Shown here piece by piece: positions 12,746 to 23,336 of a DNA stretch of 64,000 nt. The translations under genes and the position numbers were made by a program. How positions within the stretch are numbered: position 1 is the stretch's first letter; the number at the start of each line of letters is the position of its first letter. The stretch spans positions 29,940,290 through 30,004,289 of the forward strand of contig OY741265.1 in NCBI GenBank assembly GCA_963514095.1, in the 5' to 3' direction. The notes under the pieces are model-generated. The model searched no databases, was not told the origin of the DNA, and worked only from the letters and a program-made list of their open reading frames with translations. The DNA comes from Eutrigla gurnardus. Lineage: Eukaryota; Chordata; Actinopteri; Perciformes; Triglidae.

Positions 12746-13605
12746 TTCCTATACCAACTACGTAAAGAAGTCCAAAGCAAATGCCAAAGAAGGCCCTTTT
12801 TCAACGAGGCACAAATTACATGTAAAACACCTGAGTAGGTCTTTAGCTGAGTAGGTCTTTAGCTGAAATGACCACCAGGTGTTTTGCATTGCAAAACTTA
12901 TCCTCTGTGTTTTGTACAGATCATTGTATGTAGTGTTGCTTTTACGTAAAAAAAGTAATTCCATGCCAATTCACCAAGAACTATGGTGCACAGGGGGAAA
13001 AAAATCTAAATTACTGTAAAATAAAATAAATAAACTATAAACTAAATATTTTTTCTTATTCAAACATGTAACTTCATTTGTCTGTCCAAATGCAGCATCT
13101 TTCCATCTACAGTGATCTAAATTACTGTTAGGTTTTGAACAGAAAGTTTACTGTTTTGAACAGAGTATCTAAACATTGGTAAAATATGCTGTAGTTCCAC
13201 AGCGTTTTGCCGGTAGTGAACATTGACTGGGGCAGGTATCCATGAAATTTGGAAGAAGGCGTCATTGCCAGCATTTGTATCTGAGCATAGGGGCAAGTAA
13301 CCACAGTTTGGTTCACATGGTCTACTGGTATGCTCACTGTGTGAAGTGTTTAGGGAATGTGAACATGGTTTAGGTAAATTGCCTAAAACGATAGGATAAA
13401 ACTGTAACATAATGTAATTGACCAGCAGAGTGATAAAAGTAGGAACTATAATGTGAACAGAACAAGGAATGAAGTGGACCAGAAACAGAACTGAGTCCTC
13501 TTTCACTGACAATGAGTTTGAATTGTTTAAAAGAGATGGAAATAAAATATACCACAGCTACTAGTTAGGGACCATTTAGTATTTATGGAATTTATGGAAT
13601 GGAAA

Positions 13606-13634
13606 ATGGGGGGGGCGGGGGGGGGGGGGGGGGC
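13606..13634. repeat. poly-G tract
   Basis: A run of G interrupted by two C (GGGGGGGCGGGG...GGGC), adjacent to the TTAA MITE. Likely an error-prone region in sequencing and assembly. Confidence 0.9.
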
Positions 13635-13647
13635 GGTTATGTCTTAA

Positions 13648-13970
13648 AGGTTGTATCAGCGATTCTGGTTGCCCTCACTTCCGTTGCGAGATCCAAAACA
13701 AACAGAGCCAGCTAGCCCCTCCCTCCCGTGTTTTGAAAATGATCATGGACGCGCATTTTCATGGACGTGATTGGTTGGAACACTGTTTATTTTGCTTTTG
13801 AGGTGTTGGTAGTACCATTTGTTTTTGTGTGCGATCTCGGAGCCTAGGGCTGCCTAGAGAGAAGCGTTTTTTTGACGGCCTGCTTATGGGGCGGGCAGCT
13901 AGCGGATCGTGAGGTAAAAACAGATGAATGTGATCATTTATGTTTCGGCCCAGAATCGCTGATACAACCT
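13648..13970. mobile_element. TTAA-target MITE (piggyBac- or Kolobok-like), 323 bp
   Basis: Inverted termini AGGTTGTATCAGCGATTCTG at both ends (right end 13951-13970), flanked by TTAA at 13644-13647 and 13971-13974. There is no coding capacity. TTAA duplication is used by piggyBac and Kolobok superfamilies; the termini alone do not let me choose. Confidence 0.85.
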
Positions 13971-14039
13971 TTAATATTCTTTATTCAGGGGGGGTTTCTC
14001 AACTTTTGTCATGAAGACAGCAACATTTCAAAGTGCTTT

Positions 14040-14240
14040 TACCTGCTCCGGAGCAGGTTATGTTACTGATAAGAGATCAACGTAAATGGCATCAGCATTT
14101 GTAGAAGATCCCATGGAGCTCTGTGTACGGATAAAAAAAAAAAGTAGTGCTCTTATTATGGGGCAGTCATATTATATGACTATTAACTTACGCATATTAT
14201 ATATATACAGTGTATATATATATACTGTATATGCACACAC
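14040..14240. mobile_element. fragment related to the neighbouring Harbinger element
   Basis: Shares CTGCTCCGGAGCAGGTTATG and TGATAAGAGATCAACG with 14553-14592, and ATGGGGCAGTCATATTATA with 15165-15183, but lacks termini. It looks like a second, deleted copy lying just left of the 14420-15579 element. Confidence 0.65.
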
Positions 14241-14419
14241 CTGTATATGTGCGACACACATTGTTGTACTTGAGTATAGTTGCTTGAAAAAGGCAGATGA
14301 GACAGAAAAAATAGAGAGACATCTACCATTTCATTAGGTTTATCACTGAGGGACATCTGCATACCAGTTTTCTTACCAGCACAAGAAAAAGCCCTTCCAA
14401 CACATAACATGCTGGCCTG

Positions 14420-15579
14420 GGGCCTGTACTACGAAGCAGGATTTGTGCTTAGCGAGGTAACTTACGCGTTAACTCTGGGTTTTCCGTCCTACGACGCTGG
14501 TTCACTTCTTACCGGGGTAGATCGCCATGGTAACTTACGCTGTGGAGCTAACCTGCTCCGGAGCAGGTTATGTTCCTGATAAGAGATCAACGTGTAGAAA
14601 CACACCGCCTACTGACCAATCAGCTGTCTTGGTGCACGGATATATAAAAAAAGAAGCTTGGTGGATTGTGAGAGGGTCTCGTAGGAGAACTATAGAGTGT
14701 ACAGAGACCGGCAAAACCCTTTTTCTGTCCCTGACAATGTTTTATATGAGAGATACAGATTCTCATCGGAGGGAAATACTTTTCTTAGTCAGCGTACAGC
14801 CTACTTACCACTTTGAATTATGTTTTTATATTTGTTTGATTTGTTCCCAAGTCCGTTTTACACCGCTGGGATTGCAGCTGAAAGAATGAGGCTGATATTG
14901 TTATAAACCACGTTATAAGAATACATCCAAGAAACACATTCATTATTTTAAAGTTATATGTTTGGCCTTTTATTGCTGAAGGACATCATAAGAGTTAAAG
15001 GGACTAAAGAAAGAGTGACGACATGATTTAAAAGACAGCCGAAGGGTGGAGTCGAACCGGGGCCGCTGCAAGAAGCCTCGTAACAGAGGGCGGTAACTCT
15101 ACCACTAAGCTATCAGCGAAGTTACTGTTGTGCTCAAATCAGTCAGATCTACTAGTGTCCTTATGATGGGGCAGTCATATTATACTACTACTAATACTAT
15201 TAATACGACTTCCGCATTCACACAGTCGGCCAGTTTTTGCCAGCTGTCCTTCCTGCATTTAGCAGATGAAACTGTTGCCTTTTGCCTGCATTATATGTTT
15301 AACTTCTTCGTATTTCTGTAAGATTATGGTTCGCTCCTCGTACGTGAAATACGCCGCTCCTGTAGACTGATCCATGCATGTGATTGGTCAAATGCTGCAA
15401 ACGCCGCCTCTTTCATGTGCACGCGCTCATAGCTGGACAGGTAAACCCTGGGTTGAGTTAACGAGTTGATAACCAGCTTCGTGTGACCGCTTATCTCCGA
15501 TTGCCTTTGTTAGGGTTACTTAAGCTGGATCTCTGAAAGATACCCTGGGTATGTTGAACTCGCTTCGTAGTACAGACCC
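14420..15579. mobile_element. PIF/Harbinger-type non-autonomous element
   Basis: Left terminus GGGCCTGTACTACGAAGC and right terminus, reverse-complemented, GGGTCTGTACTACGAAGC, flanked by the 3-bp repeat CTG (14417-14419, 15580-15582). Both are consistent with PIF/Harbinger. Inside, a 20-bp perfect palindrome AACCTGCTCCGGAGCAGGTT (14549-14568) and a tRNA-like segment at 15038-15118. No transposase recognised. Confidence 0.75.
15038..15118 (-). tRNA. tRNA-like sequence, probably a pseudogene or SINE head
   Basis: Read on the minus strand it has an A-box-like TAGCTTAGTGGTAGAG and a B-box GGTTCGACTCC about 50 nt apart, with a possible anticodon arm around TCTGTTACGA. The stems fold poorly (mismatches in anticodon and T arms), so I do not assign an isotype. 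Its position inside a Harbinger element argues for a captured pol III sequence rather than a working tRNA gene. Confidence 0.4.
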
Positions 15580-16172
15580 CTGGAGAGTGACAACCACATA
15601 GCATCCAGTTTGCTGTCTTCCATGACCATTTCCTCCCCATTACCTCCTCTCTATGGCCAATCAGGGAGTATCTCTGGAATTAGTCCACCCAGGTGGCTTC
15701 AATCTCCCCTGGTTTGGAGCCAATTGTTTATCAACTGCACTTTGACAAAAGATATTTATCACATGAGAACTCTGAAAAGGCATAAGCAAAATATTAAGAA
15801 CCAAGAAATCGAGAAAAAAAGGAGCAGACTAACATTACAGCTGGAAAAATTACCCACAAAGACATTTAAGACTTCCTCATTCTTCTGGTAAGGGAATGAA
15901 TGTCAGAAAACCTGTTTGAGCACAAAGACGGAACACAAGTGAATTCTGACACAAAACGAGCTCACCTTCCTTTCAGCAAACAAAGCAACATTATCCAATT
16001 GAGTATCCAGGCTTTGTTTTGGGATCTTTGTGGACATACACTATATTGCCAAGAGTATCCACTCACCCATCCAAATAATATAAATATCAGGTGTTCCATC
16101 ACTTCCATGGCCACGGGTGTATAAAAGCAGCACCTAGGCATGCAGACTGTTCCTACAAACATGTGTGAAAGA

Positions 16173-17199
16173 ATGGGTCGCTCTCAGGAGCTCAGTGAAT
16201 TCCAGCGTGGTACTGTGATAGGATGCCACCTGTGCAACAAGTCCAGTCATGAAATGTCCTCACTCCTAAATATTCCAGTCAACTGTCAGTGGGATTAGAA
16301 CAAAGTGGAAGTGATTGGGAACGACAGCAACTCAGCCAAGAAGTGGTAGACCACGTAAAATGACGGAGCGGGGTCAGCGGATGCTGAGGCACATAGTGTG
16401 CAGAGGTCACCAACTTTCTGCAGAGTCAATCACTACAGACCTCCAAACTTCATGTGGCCTTCAGATTAGCTCAAGAACAGTATAGAGAACTTCATAGAAC
16501 GGGTTTCCATGGCTATCAGCTGCATCCAAGCCATACATCAGCAAGTGCAATGCAAAGCGTCCTATGCAGTGGTGTAAAGCTAGGGTTGCAAAGGGGCGGA
16601 AAATTCCCGGTAAATTTTCGGAAAGTTTCCGGTAAATTTCCACGGGAACTTAAGCTTGGGAATTTTGGAAATATTCCATATTTGGAAACTTGCCATGGGA
16701 ATAATGGGAATTATGGGAATTAATGGGAATTTAGGGGAACTAACTGGGAATATATTATATCAAAGCATAAATATGAACAGAAGTCATAAGAAAAAATCCA
16801 TACAAAATGTTTTCAACAGATATTTCAACAGATTTATTTGAAAGTTGAACAGAACATGTTTTAATTAGTTGCTTCATGGGTGAAGTGGAACATTCCATTC
16901 CATTCCAAAAATGGAATGGAATGTTCCACTTCATTGTCAATGTAAGAAGCCGTGCAATGCCGTCGCGGAGCGGCGAATTTCGAGAGACGGAGGGCTGCCA
17001 CCCACAAGCTCTCGAAAATCTTTTAAACTGAGCGTTGTCGATCTAAAATAAAGACAGATTCAGCAACTGCATAGCTTATTTCTCTTCTAAAATGTTTTCA
17101 GAAACAAATTTCGCTGAACTATTTTCATAAAATAAGAGGGAGGTGGGAGGCTGCGAGGGGAGAACGATACGAGCTCGGAGGAGCACAGAGGGGAGGGGT

Positions 17200-17230
<31 letters not shown>

Positions 17231-18224
17231 GGGCTTTTTTCAAACCTTTCAAATCGTAGACTAGAGCTTTAATAAATATATTTCCCCATATAGCATCAAA
17301 ACTTACTGCACTTCGTTTAGTCCAGAAGCTCAAATGTGTGCCTTCAAGTCTTTGTGCTTCAGGCTCAAAAGTGTGGTCCAGTCTTCTAGTGATCTTCTGT
17401 ACATGTGATGGAGGCATGCACAGTGCCAGTAGGGGGTGTGGTCTCAATAGCCATGCACTAAGCAGTGTGCTCTGTGCATGTGGTTGAGGAATGGCATGGA
17501 TATTCAAGTGTATTTGAATGGCATCTGTTTGTTTTAGTCAAGATTATGCAACAAAATAACTTTCCTCAGCTATATTTCAGTCCCCATTGAAGAGCCAACC
17601 ATCAATTAAAAAATTCCCAGTTTATTCCTGTTTATTCCCATAAATTCCAATGGAAAGTTTCCACTTTCGAAAATTCTCATTTTGCAACCCAGCACGCCCC
17701 CACTGGACTCTAGAGCAGTGGAGACATTCTCTGGAGGGACCAATCACGCTTCTCCATCTGGCAATCTGATATACGAGTCTGGGTTTGGTGGTTGCCAGGA
17801 CAACGGTACTTGTCTGACAGCATCGTGCCACGTGTAAAGTTTGGTGGAGGGGGATTATGGTGTGGGGTTGTTTTTCAGGAGCTGGGCTTGGCCCCTTAGT
17901 TCCAGTGAAAGGAACTCTGAATGCTTCAGCATACCAAGAGATGTTGGACAATTCCATGCTCCCAACTTTGTGGAACAGTTTGGGGATGACCTCTTCCTGT
18001 TCCAACATGACTGTGCACCAGTGCACAAAGCAAGGTCCATAAAGACATGGATGAGAGAGTTTGGTGTGGATGAACTTGACTGGTCTGCACAGAGTCCTGA
18101 CCTCAACCCGATAGAACACCTTTGGGATGAATCAGAGTGGAGACTGAGATCCAGGCCTTCCCTCCAACATCAGTGTGTGACCTCACAAATACACTTCTGG
18201 AAGAATGGTCAAAAAGTCCCATAA
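16173..18224 (+). pseudogene. Tc1 transposase pseudogene (interrupted)
   Basis: MGRSQELSEFQRGTVIGCHL starts the N-terminal HTH at 16173 and soon hits a stop (CQWD then TAG). After the inserted element, fragments include VKFGGGG, LFQHDCAPVHKARSIKTWM and LDWSAQSPDLNPIEHLWDE, the DDE catalytic part. It has multiple frameshifts, so it is non-functional. Confidence 0.85.
16581..17690. mobile_element. element inserted in Tc1, TAGGGTTGCAAA ends
   Basis: Left end TAGGGTTGCAAAGG, right end reverse-complemented GGGTTGCAAAATGAG, with GGAAAGTTTCC-like subterminal sequence on both sides. The Tc1 sequence resumes directly, sharing only AGC on both sides, so an 8-bp hAT duplication cannot be confirmed. Contains a 21-bp perfect hairpin (16882-16932) and a G-run at 17213-17234. 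Confidence 0.65.
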
Positions 18225-18667
18225 ACACACTCCTAAACCTTGTGGAAAGCCTTCCAGAAGAGTTGAAGCTGTTATAGCTGCAAAGGGTGGACCGACATCA
18301 TATTAAACCCTATGGATTAAGAATGGGATGTCACTTAAGTTCATATGTGAGTCAAGGCAGGTGAGCCAATACTTTTGGCAATATAGTGTACATGTCTGAT
18401 TTCACGGCAACTACTTTAAAAAGTTGCGATGCATGTTTTAGGTGTTGTTTTGCGATAGAATTGCAGTAGCAAGTGAGAATTAAAAAAAAATTTCATTTTT
18501 AAAATATTTGTTGCATAACTCATTCAAAAGGCAACTTTTACCAGTGAGAATAAACTGTTGTGATTGATCTAAACAATGTGGCCAAATAGGCTCAGGACTA
18601 CAACTCTTGTAACAAACTGTTTTATTAGTAAGAAGGTCACTTGGCAGTTTTCTCTCTCTCCTCACTC

Positions 18668-19662
18668 CAGTGTTGGGAGTAACACGTTACAAAAGTAATG
18701 CATTACTGTAATGCATTACGTTTTGCTGTAACGCGGTAATGTAAGGCATTACAAAAAAAAAACTGGTAATATTTTACTCGGTACAAATCTTAGTAACGCG
18801 CGTTACAATGCATTTTAAACCCGAAATCAATTGACTCTACATTCGCGATCGCGAGATGGGCATACGCTCCACTTTTGGAAAAGTGTGAAAGCCGGTCCGT
18901 GTAACTTTACACTATGTTAATTAAGCGCTGTTGTTAGCAGGCTCCATGAGCTGGACACCGACTCACGGAGCGGCTCCCGGTCGGTCAGAGCGCAGCCGAC
19001 CCGGCACACCGAGGATCAACAGCTGAGGGGCAATGGCGAGGCGGAGGCTCCAATTCTCCCCGTCGGTTTTGAACCGCTTTTATGTCTGCGTCATAACGCT
19101 TTTGGTGCGAGTTTAAAACAATAGGTTTACTTCAAAACGCGAGCGTCAGACGCTGTCAGAGCGTTAATGAACAGTGTTTTAGAGCTCCCCTAAATGTCTC
19201 AGGTAGGCTTTCAAGTAATTTCGCAGCATAACACAGCACCTTCCGGGTCATTAAAAAGACGAACGGCAAATCTGGAATGAAAAATGGCCCTGTTATTTCA
19301 TCCCCGAATCACATTCATGAACACAATATCTAATATCAGTTAACGAGTCGTTTTCCGTTTCTCGTTTTCCGTTTTTTAAACGAATAACGGGATACGAGTC
19401 ATTTTCCGTTTTTCGTTCTTTTATTTTGAAGCGAAAAACATCACATCCTGCTGTGTAATGAGCTGCATTGAACACAAGAAGATCTATTGAGAACAAAAAT
19501 GTCCTTTTATTTTGGCGAAAAGTAATGCAAAAGTAATGTAAAAGTAGTGTAATGCCTTACAATTCAAAGACAGTAATATTGTAATGTAACTAATTACTTT
19601 GAAATGACAGTAACAAGTAATAAATAATGCCTTACGCTTTTGAAGTAACTTGCCCAAAACTG
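18668..19662. mobile_element. hAT-type MITE with exact 8-bp target duplication
   Basis: Termini CAGTGTTGGGAGTAACACGT (18668) and, reverse-complemented, CAGTTTTGGGCAAGTTACTT (19662), flanked by CCTCACTC at 18660-18667 and 19663-19670. The interior is rich in GTAATGCATTAC-like motifs, common in fish hAT MITEs. No transposase frame. Confidence 0.85.
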
Positions 19663-19979
19663 CCTCACTCAGTGATGTCTCCATCTTCACACATCATACT
19701 GGAGATTTTCAGAAAGCTTGCGTTACTTCATAACTTCCTAAATGGGCTGATTACTTCACATCATATAATGCTGGTGGAGAAAACAGGCTCCATCAGTGTG
19801 TATTTTCACAGTTAGTAACTAGCATGCACCCTGATTCCTCTCTGTCTTTCTCTCTATTTTCTTTTGAAATACTATATAGTTTTACACATTCAGTCCTCTA
19901 GGAATTAGCAAACAACAGCTTTGAAAAAGCAAATTCTGATACTGATTGATGATCATTATTTGGATCAGCACTGTGCTGT

Positions 19980-20250
19980 TGCCAGTGATGATCATACGTG
20001 GAGTCCCCCAGAGTTCAATGTTTGGGCCTCTGATATTCCTCTTATAAATCTTTTTTATTTATTTATTTTGCAACATGTCCTCATTCTAACAACAGTTGTT
20101 TGTTTGTCAATGAAAAACGGCACATATGAACATTCAATTCAACTTTTTAAATTGTCAACTTGGATGATGTGTTTTAGGCATGAAAACTTCTTACTTAAAG
20201 GAAAACACCACCGCATTTCCATACTGAACTATGTTCTGCTCTGATCTTAG
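19980..20250 (+). pseudogene. short LINE reverse-transcriptase remnant
   Basis: CGTGGAGTCCCCCAGAGTTC followed by AATGTTTGGGCCTCTGATATTCCTC reads RGVPQSSMFGPLIFLL in one frame, recognisably the RT motif normally written GVPQGSVLGPLLF. The glycine is lost and the frame stops soon after. Too short to classify beyond an L2/CR1-like LINE. Confidence 0.5.
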
Positions 20251-20272
20251 ACGAGGTGATACATACCTCCCT

Positions 20273-22620
20273 CAGGTTCAGGTTCAGGTTCAGGTTACTT
20301 TATTCGTACCCGTAGGTAAACTTGTGTTGCAGTTTAAAAGTGGGCTTCCGTCACACAGTTAGGACAACACATGCACACAAACAAAAATAGGACAGTTACG
20401 TACAGTGGATAAAACAATTAAAGTGCTCCAGTGCTAATCCAAATTTGGACACTTAAAACTGACCAACATAATTAAAATATAATAAAACCCTGATAAATTG
20501 ATCTAAAAAATCAACAAATAAATAAATAACACATACAAAATTAATGTTGTGCAAATATAGCAGTTTCTACAGCTTGTTCTACAGCTTGTTCTTCAGCGTG
20601 ATTGCAGCTGGAACAAAGCTGTTTTTAAAACGCTTGGTTTTAAACCTTGGAACTAAAAACCTTTTTCCAGAAGGGAGTAGCTGAAACTCTTTGTGCAAAG
20701 GGTGCAAACGGTGATTTAAAATAGACTCGGTTATCCGCTGTACCTGTCTAGTGTACAGGGAGGCCGGGTTCGGCTGAGATTCACCAATTAACTTACTGGA
20801 CCATTTCACCACCTGATTGAGTGAGTTCCTGTTCTTAATAGAGAGACTTCCAAACCATGAAACCAAAGAAAAGGATACAATAGATTCGATAAAAGCACGA
20901 TAAAACAAGGTCATTATGGTTTTATCCACCTGGAAAAAGAACAGTTTCCTCAGACAGTGAAGACGCTGGTGTCCCTTTTTACACACAGCAATACAGTTTT
21001 CTTCAAAATTCAGTTTAAAATCAATTATTGTTCCAAGGTATTTGTATGAATCCACATATTGCACCGGTTGTGTTTTTATTGTTGTGACATCGTTAGGGGA
21101 AGCATGTTTTCTAAAATCAACGATCATATCTTTTGTTTTGAGTATGTTTAGTTGAAGATGTGACTCCTCACACCACTTCACAAAATCCTCTATTATTGGG
21201 CCATGACCAGTCTCATTTTTCTGGAGGAGACTAACAATAACAGAGTCATCTGCATACTTGATTATGGTCCTGTTTGCATATTTACTTTGACACATGTTGG
21301 TGTACAGGATGAAAAGTAAGGGTGACAGCACACATCCCTGTGGTGAACCAGTAGAGGAGCAAAGTTGGCTGGAAAGTACTCCATTAACCCTGACTCTCTG
21401 TGTCCTTTCAGTTAAAAAATCCACAATCCAGCCCACAAGATTAAAACCTAGGTTGAATTGTTCTAAAAGCCGGCTCGCCAGGATGTGTGGTTGGATTGTG
21501 TTAAAAGCTGATGAGAAGTCCACGAAAAGGAGTCGAGCATGAGACCCACTTCCCTCCAGGTGTTTAAAAAGCAAGTGGAGCAAAGTGACAGTGGCATCCT
21601 CTACACCCCTATGTGGCCTGTAGGCAAACTGCATGGGGTCAAGTAAATGCTCAGTTTTTTGTATGATTTCTAACCTTACCAACTTCTCAAAATGCTTCAT
21701 TATAATTGATGTAAGAGCCACCGGTCTAAAATCATTAAGGGTTTTTGGACCACTCGATTTAGGGACGGGGACTATAACAGCATCCTTCCAGACTTTAGGA
21801 ACATGCTGTGTCTGCAAGGATGTATTAAAAATGTAGTGAAATATGGAGCTCAGCTCTTTTGCACAGGATTTAAGTAGTTGGCCACATATATTGTCAGGGC
21901 CTGTACTTTTGTTGACCTTTGTCGAGTTAAAAACCTTTAGAATATTATTTTGCGATAGTTGAAAGTGCTGTTTTTCTTTTAGTTTCAAACCAAGCTCCTG
22001 AACTTCATGGCTAAAATCAAGGGTATCAAAACGACTATAAAAGCAATTAAGAGCATCAGCAAACTCAGTGTCCGACTTAAAGTCCACTAGAGAGAGACGG
22101 TTGCTGTGTCTCTGATTCTGGAGGCCCGTTATGGTTTTCATGCTAGACCATGCTGAGCCCAAATTATTGGCAGCCATTTTATTCTCCAAATCAGTCTTAT
22201 ATTTCTGTTTTGCTTTACAAATTTCAATTTTCAGCTCTTTAGTCGCCACATGTAACTCAGAGACTGATCCGCTCTTAAAAGCAAGCCTCTTTTTCTGCAC
22301 ATTAGATTTAACAGAACTATTCACCCATGGTTTATTGTTTGGAAATATTTTCACCAACTTGTATGGTATAATTGTGTCTCTACAGAAGGCAGTATATGAA
22401 CACACTACATCAGCCAGCTCGTCCAAGTCATCACCACAGGACTGTTTAAACATTTCCCAATCCGTGCTCTCATAACAGTCCCTTAGACAGTCCACAGCTT
22501 CTTCTGTCCAGTCCTTTTTTACCCTAATTTGAGTTTTTTCTCTCTTTAAAACAGTTTTGTATTTTGGCAGTAGATGCACACTCTCCTCTGTGCGTGCACT
22601 CAATGGCTCTTGCGCGCACT
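20273..22620 (-). mobile_element. Rex1/CR1-like non-LTR retrotransposon, 5'-truncated
   Basis: Minus-strand RT open frame at 20579-22603 followed by a ~300-bp 3' region that ends in tandem AACCTG/GTTCAG hexamers (20273-20297), a typical tandem-repeat tail. The endonuclease domain is absent, so the copy is 5'-truncated near 22610. Confidence 0.82.
20579..22603 (-). CDS. Rex1/CR1-like reverse transcriptase (long open frame, no endonuclease)
   Basis: About 674 residues with no stop. RT motifs are in order: STGPDNICGQLLKSCA, DFRPVALTSIIMKHFEKLV, MQFAYRPHRGVEDATV, LLFVDFSSAFNTI (catalytic Asp), STGSPQGCVLSPLLFILYTN, IIKYADDSVIV (YADD catalytic pair), LNILKTKDMIVDFRK, YKYLGTIID, and the C-terminal HPLHKEFQLLPSGKRFLVPR. 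The frame opens right after a stop (TAG near 22630); the first codon is TTG, not ATG, so it is a truncated copy, not a true start. The apurinic endonuclease domain normally upstream is missing. An intact RT frame suggests fairly recent insertion. Confidence 0.85.
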   Translation of the reverse strand: MSARTEESVHLLPKYKTVLKREKTQIRVKKDWTEEAVDCLRDCYESTDWEMFKQSCGDDLDELADVVCSYTAFCRDTIIPYKLVKIFPNNKPWVNSSVKSNVQKKRLAFKSGSVSELHVATKELKIEICKAKQKYKTDLENKMAANNLGSAWSSMKTITGLQNQRHSNRLSLVDFKSDTEFADALNCFYSRFDTLDFSHEVQELGLKLKEKQHFQLSQNNILKVFNSTKVNKSTGPDNICGQLLKSCAKELSSIFHYIFNTSLQTQHVPKVWKDAVIVPVPKSSGPKTLNDFRPVALTSIIMKHFEKLVRLEIIQKTEHLLDPMQFAYRPHRGVEDATVTLLHLLFKHLEGSGSHARLLFVDFSSAFNTIQPHILASRLLEQFNLGFNLVGWIVDFLTERTQRVRVNGVLSSQLCSSTGSPQGCVLSPLLFILYTNMCQSKYANRTIIKYADDSVIVSLLQKNETGHGPIIEDFVKWCEESHLQLNILKTKDMIVDFRKHASPNDVTTIKTQPVQYVDSYKYLGTIIDFKLNFEENCIAVCKKGHQRLHCLRKLFFFQVDKTIMTLFYRAFIESIVSFSLVSWFGSLSIKNRNSLNQVVKWSSKLIGESQPNPASLYTRQVQRITESILNHRLHPLHKEFQLLPSGKRFLVPRFKTKRFKNSFVPAAITLKNKL

Positions 22621-23300
22621 CCGCGCAGCGCTAATTTGCTAGCATGTAGCTTGTCACAGTATCTTCCTGAGGATCCAAAGGGGGGTGAAGTTAGAAGCGA
22701 CCAAGCACTTCCACGTTGTCCCTATTTAAATACGGTTACGTGAGTAGTTACACGACCCAAGTTTGGTTACACAAAATGAAACATGCCAATTTTTCTAAGC
22801 GGATAACAAGGATAACTATATAGTATGGCGGAATAACAACTGGAAGCACTTCGACGTCGGTGCAGGGTTAGGGCATTCCGTAAATCCTTTAATATAGCCT
22901 CAGCCAAAATCTTCGCGACGCGAACCTGACTGAATGAATGGGAAGGGTGGAAATAATGCTGCCTGTCGACACTTGCCCCGGCCAATGTGACTGTCCGATA
23001 ATAGAATACAGGCCAGTATTAGAGGATTTACGGTATATCATTTTTTTTTTTTAAATAGATAAAATAATAGTTAAAACAAATATTCTCCCCTATCACCCGC
23101 GGGCCGGATGTGACGTACAATCGGGCCGGGTCTGGCTCGTGGGCCGTAACCCTGGCATCCCTGGTCTAAGCCAAAGGCTGAATAGTGGTCTGACCACCCT
23201 GGAGAAGAAAACAAAATTAATATTTAACTTGACATTTACAATGAATTTCATTAAAGGATTGAATATATGCCAACGTATTACTACACTAAGAAACCTGAAG

Positions 23301-23336
<36 letters not shown>

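Larger units (their letters stand above)
10474..13404 (-). mobile_element. complete Tc1/mariner-superfamily transposon with spliced transposase
   Basis: Termini CAGTTTTTTCCTATCGTTTT (10474 on) and, reverse-complemented, CAGTTTTATCCTATCGTTTT (from 13404) are near-perfect. Weaker inverted similarity extends for about 100 bp (GTACCCATACTATGGTCAC against TTTACCTAAACCATGTTCAC; ACACAGTGGGC against ACACAGTGAGC). Both ends are flanked by TA (10472-10473, 13405-13406), the superfamily's target duplication, giving 2931 bp. It contains an uninterrupted, intron-bearing DDE transposase on the minus strand (11219-12744). The inverted repeats, target site and open frame suggest a recently active copy. Confidence 0.85.
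16037..18390 (+). mobile_element. Tc1-type transposon split by another element
   Basis: Termini TACACTATATTGCCAAGAGT (16037) and, reverse-complemented, TACACTATATTGCCAAAAGT (18390) share TA ends. The internal sequence is a widely copied fish Tc1 family, transposase on the plus strand. The transposase begins ATG at 16173 and the C-terminal SPDLNPIEHLWDE lies at about 18092-18130. It is interrupted at 16581-17690 and carries several frameshifts and stops. Confidence 0.88.

Noticed and set aside
12478..12854. Plus-strand Pro/Leu/Ser-rich frames
   Set aside because: Shadows of the RG/EG repeat in transposase exon 1 on the minus strand.
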